This document shows, piece by piece, positions 32,601 through 44,438 of a DNA stretch of 64,000 bases. The notes below the pieces were generated by a model. That model saw only the letters and a list, made by a program, of their open reading frames with translations, was not told where the DNA came from and searched no databases. The position numbers and the translations under genes were made by a program. Location of the stretch: NCBI GenBank assembly GCA_943735955.1, contig OX030959.1:371001-435000 (forward strand). The letters run 5' to 3'. The stretch comes from Piscicola geometra (Eukaryota; Annelida; Clitellata; Hirudinida; Piscicolidae). How positions within the stretch are numbered: the first letter of the stretch is position 1; the number at the start of each line of letters is the position of its first letter.

Positions 32601-35600
32601 GTAATGGTAGATGTGGCGGTGGGGGAGAGGCAGATAGATGTTGTGAGGACGACGACGACGATGACGGTGATGATGACGATCACGGACTGATGAACGGACG
32701 AATGAGTGTTTCATTGGAAAACAAAAAACGTCCCCAGAACGAAGTGAGTGGCTGTGACGTTGCAAACAAGGTGATAGACACCCTTCTGAGGAACATTCCA
32801 TCCAGGTCCTCCCTGCCCAGTCTCGACTCCTTCGAGATCCTGCCCACTTCCTCTACCTCCTTCTATAGGTGCATGTACATGTGTTTGTATGTTTGTGTTT
32901 GTATGTGTGTGTCACTCATAAAATGTTTGATAATCTAAGATTCACTTCAATTACTAGTGACGTAAGCGACCTTTAACAATCCTAAATCTGTTCCGCTTTT
33001 TGATTAATTCAAATCACATGAGGTATGATAAAGTAAAACTTTCATACAATTTAGCATGGCATCACCCCAGTATATGCGTTTTCATTCGTACATTGATGGT
33101 CACAACCATGGCACTATATAAAATAAACACCATAATCGTCATCATCATCACCACCATAATCATCATCATCACCACCATCATCATCATCATCATCATCCCA
33201 GGAAGTTCGTAGACCGCTCCTTGAAGACGTCTGAGGTGAGGGACTTGTGTCGAAGACTTAGGAACCTTTTGGAACGCACCCTGAACAGGGGACGTCTGGT
33301 GCTCGACATGCTGGATGGTGGTGCTGATGATGGTGCCATTGTGAGCGGTGATGATAGTGATGCTGGAAGAAATGATTCGGAAAGGGAAAAAGAGGAGAAG
33401 GGAGAGGGTGAGTGACTGCAGCAATCATGCGTTCTTTGTTCAATTATTAAGCTCGCATGCGTTCCTCACCACAAATAGTCCTAACACTGCATCAATAAAA
33501 CTAGTATTTTTATTTTCATTATTATTATTATTAATTTTGTTGTTGTTGTTATCATCATCATCATCATCATCATCATCTCCATCCAAGCCAAGTTCACAGT
33601 GTCGTCTGGTGGAGACGGAGTGAGGGTGCTGCAAGGTGGTCCTGATGACGTGTACAAATATTTGAAAGCCGAAGGGAGAGAAGGAGGAAAAGTGGAAGAG
33701 GGAGGGAGAAAAAAAGTGGCGTTGGAAGGGAGGGGAGGGGAGGAGTCTGGAGAGAGGGGTGGGGAGGAGTCTGGAGAGAGGGGTGGAGACTTGAGGGCGT
33801 GCATGAGGGACATGGCACTGCCCTCCTTCAGGAGCTTCTTCCTCTTCCTCGCCAAGGTCCTCTTGGACGTGATGCATGAAGGTGCGTCATCAGTGTTGCT
33901 GTGTGCCAGTGCCTGAGGAAACTCTGCAGTTTCGCGCTGTATTGTATATCATTGTATATCATTGTATGTCATTGTATGTCATTGTATGTCATTGTATAGC
34001 GTTGTATATCATTGTATGTCATTGTATATCATTGTATATCATTGTATGTCCTTGTATGTCATTGTATATCATTGTATATCATTGTATGTCATTGTATGTC
34101 ATTGTATGTCATTGTATATCATTGTATATCATTGTATGTCATTGTATGTCATTGTATGTCATTGTATAGCGTTGTATATCATTGTATGTCATTGTATGTC
34201 ATTGTATGTCATTGTATAGCGTTGTATATCATTGTATGTCATTGTATGTCATTGTATATCATTGTATGTCATTGTATGTCATTGTATGTCATTGTATGTC
34301 ATTGTATAGCGTTGTATATCATTGTATGTCATTGTATGTCATTGTATGTCATTGTATATCATTGTATATCATTGTATGTCATTGTATGTCATTGTATGTC
34401 ATTGTATAGCGTTGTATATCATTGTATGTCATTGTATATCATTGTATATCATTGTATGTCCTTGTATGTCATTGTATATCATTGTATATCATTGTATGTC
34501 ATTGTATGTCATTGTATGTCATTGTATAGCGTTGTATATCATTGTATGTCATTGTATGTCATTGTATGTCATTGTATGTCATTGTATGTCATTGTATGTC
34601 ATTGTATGTCATTGTATAGCGTTGTATAGCATTGTATAGCATTGTATATCATTGTATATCATTGTATATCATTGTATATCATTGTATATCATTGTATAGC
34701 GTTGTATAGCATTGTATAGAATTGTATATCATTGTATATCATCTTTACTCACTCCCAGGTCTCAAGATGCGAATAGCTCAGCAGCCGAAGAACAATTCCT
34801 CCAGTGAGAGTCTCAAGCCGGTTGTTGTCGCACACTTACTTGCTTCGTCGTGTGTATATTGAGCTGTCAATGAAGATTATTGTTTTTATCACCACCACCA
34901 TCAATACTACTACTACCACCACCACCACCACCACCACCACCACTACAGCTGATCAAGCAATGCAAGGAGATTTTACGGGCGTCGGTGTCGACCAAGAGAT
35001 TCTACTTGCGACTGACGAGGAACGTTCAGTGTGGCGGCCACCACGAGGAGGAGATGCAGAAGTTTGAAGAGAGTCTCATGCAGATGCTCAAGGTGTTGTT
35101 GTTGTTGTTGTTGTTGTTGTGGTTGTGGTTGTTGTTGTTGTTGGAGGAATGTTGTAGTTGTGGAGTTGTTGTGTTTCTGTTGCGAAGCTGTTGTCAGTGC
35201 ACTCGAAGACACTTTGCCAGATCTACTTCGACTACATGAACCAGTTCACCTTCTACCTCCAGCAAGTGCCCCGCATGTCCAAACAACTCAAGGTCACTTT
35301 TGTGGTGATGATGATGATGATGATGATAAGAAGAGGAGTAATATTTTTCTTTTTAATTCTTGAAAATAAAATGATAATAATTAAAAATGTTTCTAAAATA
35401 TATAATTATGAAGCGACCCTCAGGAACCAAGTCAAAGTGAACACCCTTCATTGCATGCTACCCTAACCGACCCCCCTCAACCCCTCACCAGGACTTCATG
35501 GGCAGGGAGTGGAGGTTTTGCAAGCAGGTGTGCTGTCACATACACAACGGGGAGGCCGATGCTGGCAATAAGTTCTGGTACGTTTGCACAAACACACGCA

Positions 35601-35649
35601 CATACATAAACACACACATACACACACACACGCACATACACACACACGG

Positions 35650-35687
<38 letters not shown>

Positions 35688-38600
35688 ACAGCTCAATGAC
35701 AAGCAGCCTCCTCAAGTACATCTCGGACATTCTTAGCTCGGGCATTGACGACTGCAACAACAAACTCATGAGATATGAAGAGGGCATTGATGATGATGAC
35801 GATGATGTTGATGAGGATGATAATGATGTCGAAGAAGACGATTATGAGGAGGAGGGGGAGGAGGAGGCAGAGGGTGGTGATGATGATGATGCCTCTATAA
35901 AGGGTCTTCCACGTAGCAAGTCTAACTTGTTTAGGTGACTATCTTCTGTCTTTGCATCATCCATCCATTCCACATTTACTCTCCATGATGATGATGATGC
36001 TGCTGATGATGACGACGATGATGACGACGATGATGATCCTAACCTTTTCATCCCACCACTATCACTCCTTTCCTCCATCACTCAGGCGTCGGCTGCTGCA
36101 GCTGGGCAGGGAGGTGAAGGGGCACTTCAACGAGGCAAGGGACAGCTCCCTGAGGACCCTCCTCTTCGCCAGGATGATCAAGAATGTGTGTGGGCTTTGG
36201 GCCGAGGGGGGTAGTGAGTTGGATGTGGTGGGGGGGGTTTGGTGTGTTGTGGTGGATTAGTGTGGTGATGGTCGTGGTGGTGTTTGTGGTGTTGTGGTAG
36301 AGAGTAGATGTAGATGGGTCGGGGAGATAGACGTGGTTCTTCAGATTTTATTAGGGTGTGGAGTGCTTGGTGAATACGTGATATGGTTGGCTGCGTTAGC
36401 CCTTTATCACATTTTCATCATCTTTTCTCCACCCTCTTTGCCATCTCTCAGGACTTGGAGGTGGTGAGTGAGTACAAGGTAGTGGTGCCGATGCAGAAGC
36501 TGCTACAGGACCTCAAGATCACTAACCATGTTGAGGTGGTTGGGTGGGGGTCGTGCATTTTGATGCATGGGTGGGTAGTAGTGGTGGTGGAGATTATGAA
36601 ATGAGAAAGGTATTCATGTATCTTCATCATCATCATCACAGGCATCATCATCATCATCACAGTCATCATCATCATCATCACCACTCCCACTCACCCACAC
36701 CAGCCACATCACCTTCATCACCACCGCGTAACAGATCATCACGGGTCAGAGGTTGAACTACGTCATTTTCGCGCCAGAACGCGTTGCCAACGACTACAAC
36801 CTCGCCTGCCACCTCCTGAATGTCGCCTGCTGCAGTGACGAACACTTCGACGACGGCCACACCTTCCCGCCCTGTAGCAAGCATGATTATAGTTGTAATG
36901 GTTGCCATGGTAATAGTGGTGGTCATGCTAATAGTAGCTATGATAACAATGTTGGTGGTCATGGCAAAAGTTTCTATAGGGATAATGGCCGTCATGTTAA
37001 TATTTGGAATAATGATAATTATAAAATTAATAACGATTTAAACAAAAGTAATAATTATAATTATATTAAAAGTGAGGGCTTTTATTGTAAGGGAGGCGTG
37101 AGTAGCAGGAATGAAGCTGTTTCTTGTGCAGCAAATAGCAACAAAAATAATCAAAAAAACAACAAAAATATCGATAATCATTATCATGATTATCCTAAAC
37201 GTCATCATCATCATCAGGACCATCCTAACGATCATCATCATCATTATGAACACCCTAACGATCATTTTCTTCATCATTTCATCGAAAATGTCAAAAAAGT
37301 CAGCGCTAATGACAATAAGAGTGAAGGAGAGAGGGAGGATGAGGAGGAGGAAGAGGAGGGGAGGAAGAGGATAAAGTCCTTGAGTCATGATAGTGATGGC
37401 GAGGTATCGGGGCGTCAGTCGTTCGAGAAGATCGCATTCCAGTCCCTCAATATCAACTCCAAGACCTTCATGATGGTGGTGGTGGTGATGATGATGTCGT
37501 TGGTTTTGATGATGATGTCATTAGTGTAGATCATGGTGGTGATGACTTTCGTGATGTTGATGAGTAGGATTATACTTTTATGGTGGTGTTGTTGGTGGTA
37601 GTGGGGGTGGTGTTGTTGGTAGTGTTGTTGGTGGTAGTGGGGGTGGTGATTGTTTCAAGTTTCTAGCTCACATTCTATTTGACAGAGGGGCAACCAGTAC
37701 AGCAACTACCTGGTCTTCATGAGCAAGAATGACCTGGTATCATCATCAGGAGAGCCCCTGCAGTGGGATGGCATGCAGGTGGGTGTGTTGGTGGGTAGGT
37801 GTGTTGGTGGATGGATGTGTTGGTAGATATGTTATTGGTGGGTGTGTTGGTGGGTAGATGGATGGATGGACAAATGGACAGAAGAATGGATGGATGGAAG
37901 GATGGATGAATGAATGGTTTGAACACTCAGGTGCGGATCGATCCGAACGCAGAGGCAATCATCGCCTTGGTGCACGTGGAGGTGATGCATTTATATGATG
38001 CATTTATACACCATCGCCATCACTTCATCCCTCTCTATCCCCACAACCACAAACTTGCAACAACACCAACAACACGCCAACACCAACTCGCACCACGACG
38101 AACAACAAGGTGGAGAACCTTCTCCTGGTGGCTGTGCACTCGAGCAAGCTGCACTTGTGTCGCAGGAGGCTGGAGGAGTGCTTGCGGGCCGATGTGGTCC
38201 TGCTGGATGAGCAGGTGTCGTGTCATCAGTCGATCTTTGAGTCGCTCAATGAGTTGAAGGTGCCTTTGCGAGGGGAGGCAGTGTGGGTGGAGAGGATGGG
38301 TTGAGGGGATGGGTAGGAAAAGTGTGGTTGAGTTGAGAGGGTGTGTAGGGTGGGGGAAGTGGGTATGTTGGGAGAATCGGTTGCAGGCTGTTTGTTGCCT
38401 TTTGGTTCGAGTTTTAATTTTATTGCTTTTACATAACCAACCAATTAACCGCGAAACTTTTCTAAATGTTTCATCCATCACACACCCACAATCACATCCT
38501 CCCACCCACCAACCCTCCACACCCACCAACCCTCCACACGCACCAACCCTCCACACCCACATCCTCCCACCCACCAACCCTCCACACGCAGTCATCAGCG

Positions 38601-41600
38601 ATGGACCTTCAGACGAGCCTCTCCACAGGACTGGCGGCCATAAGCGAGAGGTTTGCCTCGTTGGACGTCGAGAACATCCAGATGGATGCCTGCAACTCTC
38701 AGAAACTGCTGACCGCCAACAAGGACCTCGTCAACTACTGCTTCACGTTCGGCTTCGAGGTGGGTGCAGTGCTCGAAAGTGGAGGCTTTAGTTGGTAGCT
38801 TCAAGATATTTTTTCCAGTTTCTTGTGTGCCATTATTTCTAGTCTGTTTGGACATTGTAACTAATGAAGATGACTCATTATGCTTCCTTGCATCCTTGCT
38901 TGCTGCAGTACCACAAGGAGGTGTACAGGCTGATCTCAGGCCCTAGGAGGGACGACATGAGTCGGAGGATGGTGCAGTTTGCCATTCAGTGGATGAACTT
39001 TGCTCAGACCTGCTCCAAGGGTCATGGCTTCAAACCCCGGTGAGGCGGCAGTTTACATGACTTTAAATTATTGATTTATATTCTTACTGGCTTTTTGACA
39101 CACTTGAGCGGCTATAGAAATCAACTTCATCTCATCCACCACCAACGCATCCTTTCACCTTCACTCCACCCACCCTCACTCCACCCACCCTTACTCCACC
39201 CACCCTCACTCCACCCACCCTCACTCCACCCACCCTCACTCCACCCACCCTCACTCCACCCACCCTCACTTTACCCACCCTCACTCCACCCACCCTCACT
39301 CCACCCACCCTCACTCCACCCACCCTCACTCCACCCACCCTCACTCCACCCACCCTCACTCCACCCACCCTCACTCCACCCACCCTCACTCCACCCACCC
39401 TCACTCCACCCACCACCAATCCACCCACCCTCACTTTACCCACCCTCACTCCACCCACCCTCACTTCACCCACCACCAATCCACCCACCCTCACTCCACC
39501 CACCACCACCACTCAGCTGGGCCTGCCAGGGCTTCGACTTCATCCGCTTCCTGATGGACAGTCCTAACTCTGACGTCATCATGCGTCTCTCTGACCAAGA
39601 GTTCCAGGTTCACTTCCACTCTTCTTTTTCTATTACCATATTTTTCAATTTTTTCCTATAGTACCATTTCTTTTTCTAAATCAATATTTTTTTTCCTATA
39701 GTTTCATTTCTTTTTCTATATCACATTTTCATTTTTGCTTTTAAAATAACGCTTTTGGTGTCTGCATCGTGTGCATTGTCTTCCTCACACTTAGGAGTGG
39801 AAGGTGGTTGTGAGCAAGTGCATCTACCATGTGGTGGGCTCCAGAACGCGTACGTTCTTCATTCTTAATTTGTTTTTATTTATTCTTAATTTATTTCGAA
39901 TTTTTTATATATAAATATGTATTAAATAATAATATGATTTATTATGCTTTTATTTAGCCGTTGCAGAGTTCTCTCCTGAATTGCAAAAGTCTCTCTGCGA
40001 CCGCAACCAATTCACCACCCACCAAAACTAGTCAGTTATGAAAATATATATAAAATAAAGTTATGAAGGCTAAACGAAACTAATTGTACAAGTGGTACTA
40101 CTAGTCAGTAATGATCAGTATACAATATCATTTTAATTTGTCGACATTGTTTTCTCAGCTTTTAATCCAATAGACAAGCTATTTATAACCCCATTAGATT
40201 GTAATAGCACTCACTCACTCCCTCCACAGCTCATCTCCTTTTCCATCCCGTTCTGCCACTCCCACCAGGAGTCTTTCCAGCAACCCCATCCTCCTCTCCA
40301 ACTGTCTGTCTTCCATCTTCATACTTTATTATTATCCTACTTAGGATCTTCAATTAGTATCAATTCCATCATTAAACATTCACTCCGAAACACTCTGCAG
40401 CGCCTTTCAGACCGCGCAGACAAGCGTGGAGGAGGGCGGTGGAGTGTCTAGACAGTGGTCTAGACAAGGCCAGACGAGACGCCAAACAAATAGGTCAGGT
40501 GACGAGTCGCAATGTGAACAGCTTCAGTACTGACCTCAAGGTCAGGAAGGTGAAGTTCAAGTGGCAGAGGGGAAACAAGATAGGTGCGTGGGTGGCGCTG
40601 CTTCATTTTCACCCTCTATTCACTTCACCAAACCCTCTGTTCACTCCATCCCTCCATCCCACCTTCCTTTCACTCCATCCCATCCTCTATTCACTCCATC
40701 CCATTCTCTATTCACTCCATCCCATCCTCTATTCACTCCATCCCATTCTCTATTCACTCCATTCCATCCTCTATTCACTCCATTCCATCCTCTATTCACT
40801 CCATCCCATCCTCTATTCACTCCATCCATCCTCTATTCACTCCATCCCATCCTCTATTCACTCCATCCATCCTCTATTCATTCCATTCCATCCTCTATTC
40901 ACTCCATCCCATTCTCTATTCACTCCATCCCATCCTCTATTCACTCCATCCCATTCTCTATTCACTCCATTCCATCCTCTATTCACTCCATTCCATCCTC
41001 TATTCACTCCATCCCATCCTCTATTCACTCCATCCATCCTCTATTCACTCCATCCCATCCTCTATTCACTCCATCCATCCTCTATTCATTCCATTCCATC
41101 CTCTATTCACTCCATCCCATCCTCTATTCACTCCATTCCATCCTCTATTCACTCCATTCCATCCTCTATTCATTCCATCCCATCCTCTATTCATTCCATT
41201 CCATCCTCTATTCACTCCATCCCATCCTCTATTCACTCCATCCCATCCTCTATTCACTCCATTCCATCCTCTATTCACTCCATCCATCCTCTATTCACTC
41301 CATCCCATCCTCTATTCACTCCATCCATCCTCTATTCACTCCATCCCATCCTCTATTCACTCCATCCATCCATCCACCTCAGGGGAAGGACAGTTCGGAA
41401 AGGTTTTCAGCGTGGTGAATCTCAACTCCGGAGAACTGCTCGCGATGAAGCAGGTCTCATAAATAGATTATGTCGTTATTTAAAGGACATACTTTACGCA
41501 GTAAATAATGGCATATTTCATGCAAACAACAACATCATTAACCCAGTACGACTACTGCCTTCACTTCATCACCACTACACCAAAACAACCACGCCCACTA

Positions 41601-43834
41601 CACCACAACAACCACGCCCACCACACCACAACAACCACCCACACCACACCACAACAACCACCCCCACCACACCACAACAACCCCCACCACACCACAACAA
41701 CCCCCACCACACTACAACAACCCCCACCACACCACAACCCCCACCACCATCACACTACAACAACCACCCCCACCACACCACAACCCCCACCACCATCACA
41801 CAACAACCACCACCACACCACAACAACCACCACCACACCACAACAACCACCACCACACCACAACAACCACCACCACACCACAACAACCACCACCACACCA
41901 CAACAACCACCACCACACCACAACAACCACCACCACACCACAACAACTACCATCACCACCACACCACAACAACCACGCCCACCACCACCACACCACAACC
42001 ACATGCAGATGAAGCTGCCTTTGAACGACTACAAGCGCATGAAGAAGATCGAAGGCGAGATCACCATCCTCGAGTCCGTCTCGCATCCCAGCCTCGTGCA
42101 GTTCTACGGCGCTGAAGTCTTCTCCGTTAGTCTTGGAAACTTCTTCTTCTCTCCACTCCACCCCCCCCCCCCTCCGACTCCTTCCACCCCCTCCCACTCC
42201 ATCCCCCCCCTCCCACTCCTCCCCCCCTCCCACTCCTCCCCCCCCCTTCCACTCCTCCCACCCCCCTCCACTCCACCTTCCTCCCCTCCCACTCCTCCCC
42301 CCCCCTTCCACTCTTCCCACCCCCTCCCACTCCTCCCCACTCTCTCCCTGTCAGGACGAACTGCTTCTCTTCACGGAGTTCTGTCGCAACGGCACAATTG
42401 AGGACCTGTGCAAGGAGCAGCTGGGCGAGGCCTCGATCAGACGCTACTCTCACTCCATCCTCGTTGCCATCTACGCCCTCCACTCCCATAACATTGTTCA
42501 TCGCGATATCAAAGGTGTGCTGCTGGTGTGTGTTGGTGTGTGCTGGTGTGTGTTGGTGCTGCTGGTGTGTGTTGGTGCTGCTGGTGTGTGCTGCTGGTGT
42601 GTGCTGGTGCTGCTGGTGTGTGTTGGTGTGTGCTGGTGTGTGTTGGTGCTGCTGGTGTGTGTTGGTGGTGCTGGTGTGTGTTGGTGGTGCTGGTGTGTGT
42701 TGGTGGTGCTGGTGTGTATTGGTGGTGCTGGTGGTGGCTTATATAGGTTTTATTCGATATTGTATACGTTTTTTCTTCAAATGTAATTGCCCATGCAAGT
42801 TTATTCTCTTACAATTTCCCTACAGGGGCGAACATCTTTGTGATGCCGAACCACTCGATCAAGCTGGGTGACTTTGGCTGCTCAGTGCAGTTGAAGGCCC
42901 AGGAAACCGCTCTGGGAGAACTCAATGAGTGGGTGGGCACTCCAGGTGGGTGGTTGTGTGTGGTTGTGTGTGGTGGTTTGGGGTTGTGTGTGGTGGTTTG
43001 GGGGAGGTTGGTGTTGATGGGAGGTAGATGGAAAGCTAATTTTGATAGGAGGAGGTTGGTGTTGTGGTGGGTGGTTTTGCGTTAATGTGATTTTGTTAAA
43101 GGAATATAAAGAAGATGAATGAAGGCTTCGTTGAACCAACATGGTGACTTCTCATTCCTTCTCAACAGCCTTCATGGCTCCTGAAGTGATCAACCCGGTG
43201 CCTGATGTCGGCTATGGCAGGAGTGCTGACATATGGAGTTATGGCTGCGTCATCATCCAGATGTGCACTGGAAAGGTGAGTGGATGGCGTGGGGTAGGTG
43301 TGGTGAGGGCTTGTAATGGGATGAATGGTGAATGAATGGGTGGTGAAGGGTGATGATGTGATTGTTGAGTGGGTGGGAGGGGAAGGATTATACTATAGAG
43401 CTTAGCAACAACCTTCATGACAGAGACCCTGGCCCAACCTCAACAAGAAAGAACAGATCATTTTTAAGGTTCAGTCACTCAATAACTTCATGCCGTTATA
43501 TGAAATATCATCATCGCGATTATCATAATCATCATCATCGCCGTCATCACATCTATACATCCACCACCAAGGTGGGTCTTGGCGAAGTGCCAGAAATCCC
43601 TGAGAGGCTGAGCAAAGAGACGAAGGAGTTCCTAGGCCACTGTCTGCAGTCTGACCCGCTCAAGAGGTGGACGGTCGAACAACTCTTGGAACATTCCTTC
43701 GTCAAGGTTGCTGGTGGTGCTGGTGATGATGATTGTGGATAGTGACATTATTGTAGTGGTTTAGTGAATCTAGTGGATGGATGATTTATTTGGAATCCCT
43801 TCAGGTTGACTTGGACGACGAGAACGACCCATGA
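29646..43834 (+). CDS. MAP3K4: MAP3K4 (MEKK4/MTK1) stress MAP kinase kinase kinase, 36 exons
   Basis: MAP3K4 is a Ser/Thr kinase activated by GADD45-type partners; it phosphorylates MKK3/6 and MKK4 to drive p38 and JNK. The first and last exons are 29646-29674 and 43805-43834; 36 exons sum to 6171 nt, 2056 aa (human 1608). N-terminal exon 2 (29786-30597) has FDLYGSTPTTYSR. The conserved helical core runs from KWADVLWLELQ through SFYRKFVDRSLK, MALPSFRSFFLFLAKVLL, KIYFDYMNQFTFYLQQ, GREVKGHFNEARDSS and DLEVVSEYKVVVPM to CFTFGFEYHKEVYRL. The kinase spans exons 28-35 (40401-43706): FKWQRGNKIGEGQFGKVF, catalytic Lys in LLAMKQ, HRDIKGANIF, LGDFGCS, AFMAPEVI, GKRPW, LEHSFVK. Asp-rich (exons 8, 15) and Asn/His-rich (exon 18) inserts explain the extra length. 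All kinase catalytic residues are intact. Confidence 0.95.
33202..33881 (+). other. MAP3K4 exons 9-10, conserved core with acidic and Gly/Glu-rich insert
   Basis: Exon 9 (33202-33407) carries KFVDRSLKTSEVRDLCRRL, matching the vertebrate FVDKALKQ segment. Exon 10 (33588-33881) begins KFTVSSGGDG, runs through a Gly/Glu/Arg insert with two 24-bp repeats (GEESGERG), and resumes with MALPSFRSFFLFLAKVLL. This is sub-structure of the gene above, listed to fix these joins. Confidence 0.85.
33941..34741. repeat. 10-bp minisatellite (ATTGTATGTC family), about 80 copies
   Basis: A strikingly regular decamer array fills MAP3K4 intron 10. Unit types are ATTGTATGTC, ATTGTATATC and GTTGTATAGC, in a recurrent higher-order order. 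There are no indels for about 800 bp. Long open frames here encode only a Cys-His-Met-Ser-Leu-Tyr-type period. Confidence 0.97.
35583..35690. repeat. CA-rich dinucleotide repeat
   Basis: Interrupted CA repeat with CACGCACATA variants in the MAP3K4 intron between 35578 and 35691. It runs into the AG acceptor of exon 15. Confidence 0.93.
36735..37475 (+). other. MAP3K4 exon 18 with lineage-specific Asn/His/acidic insert
   Basis: The exon opens with conserved sequence (LNYVIFAPERVANDYNLACH, LLNVACC). It then carries about 170 residues of low-complexity Gly/Asn/His text (HHHHQDHPNDHHHHYEHPND), an acidic EDEEEEEEGRKR block, and closes with FEKIAFQSLNINSKTF. The frame is phase-0 to both neighbours. 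The insert has no counterpart that I recall in vertebrate MAP3K4. Confidence 0.75.
39147..39511. repeat. 15-bp CCTCACTCCACCCAC minisatellite
   Basis: About 24 copies fill MAP3K4 intron 23 up to the acceptor of exon 24 (39517). Frames on both strands stay open because of the period. Confidence 0.95.
40613..41378. repeat. 20-bp CTCTATTCACTCCATCCCAT minisatellite
   Basis: About 37 copies of a 16-20 bp unit lie in the MAP3K4 intron that splits the kinase glycine-rich loop (exon 28 ends with ..NKI-G, exon 29 starts GEGQFGKVF). Open frames of several hundred codons across it are artefacts. Confidence 0.96.
41575..42000. repeat. CACCACACCACAACAAC minisatellite
   Basis: Tandem ACCACCACCACACCACAACA units (about 21 bp) fill MAP3K4 intron 29, between the exon with the catalytic lysine and the alpha-C exon starting at 42009. 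Confidence 0.95.
42515..42738. repeat. GTGTGCTGGTGCTG minisatellite
   Basis: Irregular GTGTGYTGGTG and CTGGTG blocks in the MAP3K4 intron directly after the HRDIK exon (ends 42514). Confidence 0.92.
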
Positions 43835-44438
43835 GTGAGGAGGAAACTACCAACACTCACTACTACTTTACTCCGATTGTAAATAGCCAATCTAGCTGGC
43901 TACTTGTAAATATGTTTTAAGATCCACATCACACTTCTGATCATTCACGCGCATCTTTATGCCTCTACACCAGCACCTTTCAAGTAGGCATGGCAACGAG
44001 TACTTAATCAGGCTGCAGAAAATCTTTCACCAGGTACTTTAATAAAGTAACTTTATAAATGAAAATATTTAAGTTTTGGAAAAACAACAATTCAAAATTT
44101 CCATTAAATTGCAAAAGCATGTTGTACTCAGTATTCCAGAGCATACCGGTCTTCCATCTTTTCACTTAAATGTTTTAAATTTCCTTGAGTGCTTCAACTA
44201 CTTCCCCAGATATTATCTAAACAAGCGTATAGAATTTGATTCGACTGCCATTACATTACGTTACCATTTTTAGTGAAACATTTTAGAATTATTAATTTAC
44301 ACTATTTTAGGCATCTCTACACTAGCCATCAATTTGGACATTTCTTAGCCACTTTTATAAAAGAACGTCAAATTTGTTTTATTCTCTGATTGACAATTAG
44401 ACACGACAAGACAGGAACAAGGCGTTTATTGAAGCGAC

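Noticed and set aside
33876..34639. Cys-His-Met-Ser-Leu-Tyr repeat proteins
   Set aside because: Period artefact of the 10-bp array; every forward frame gives the same peptide because 10 is not a multiple of three.
33941..34741. CRISPR-like array
   Set aside because: There are no unique spacers between repeats and the context is an animal intron.
40439..42401. Very long Ser-Ile-His-Ser and Thr-Thr-Pro-Gln frames (up to 558 codons)
   Set aside because: Only the first 145 bp are real MAP3K4 coding sequence; the rest reads through two intronic minisatellites.
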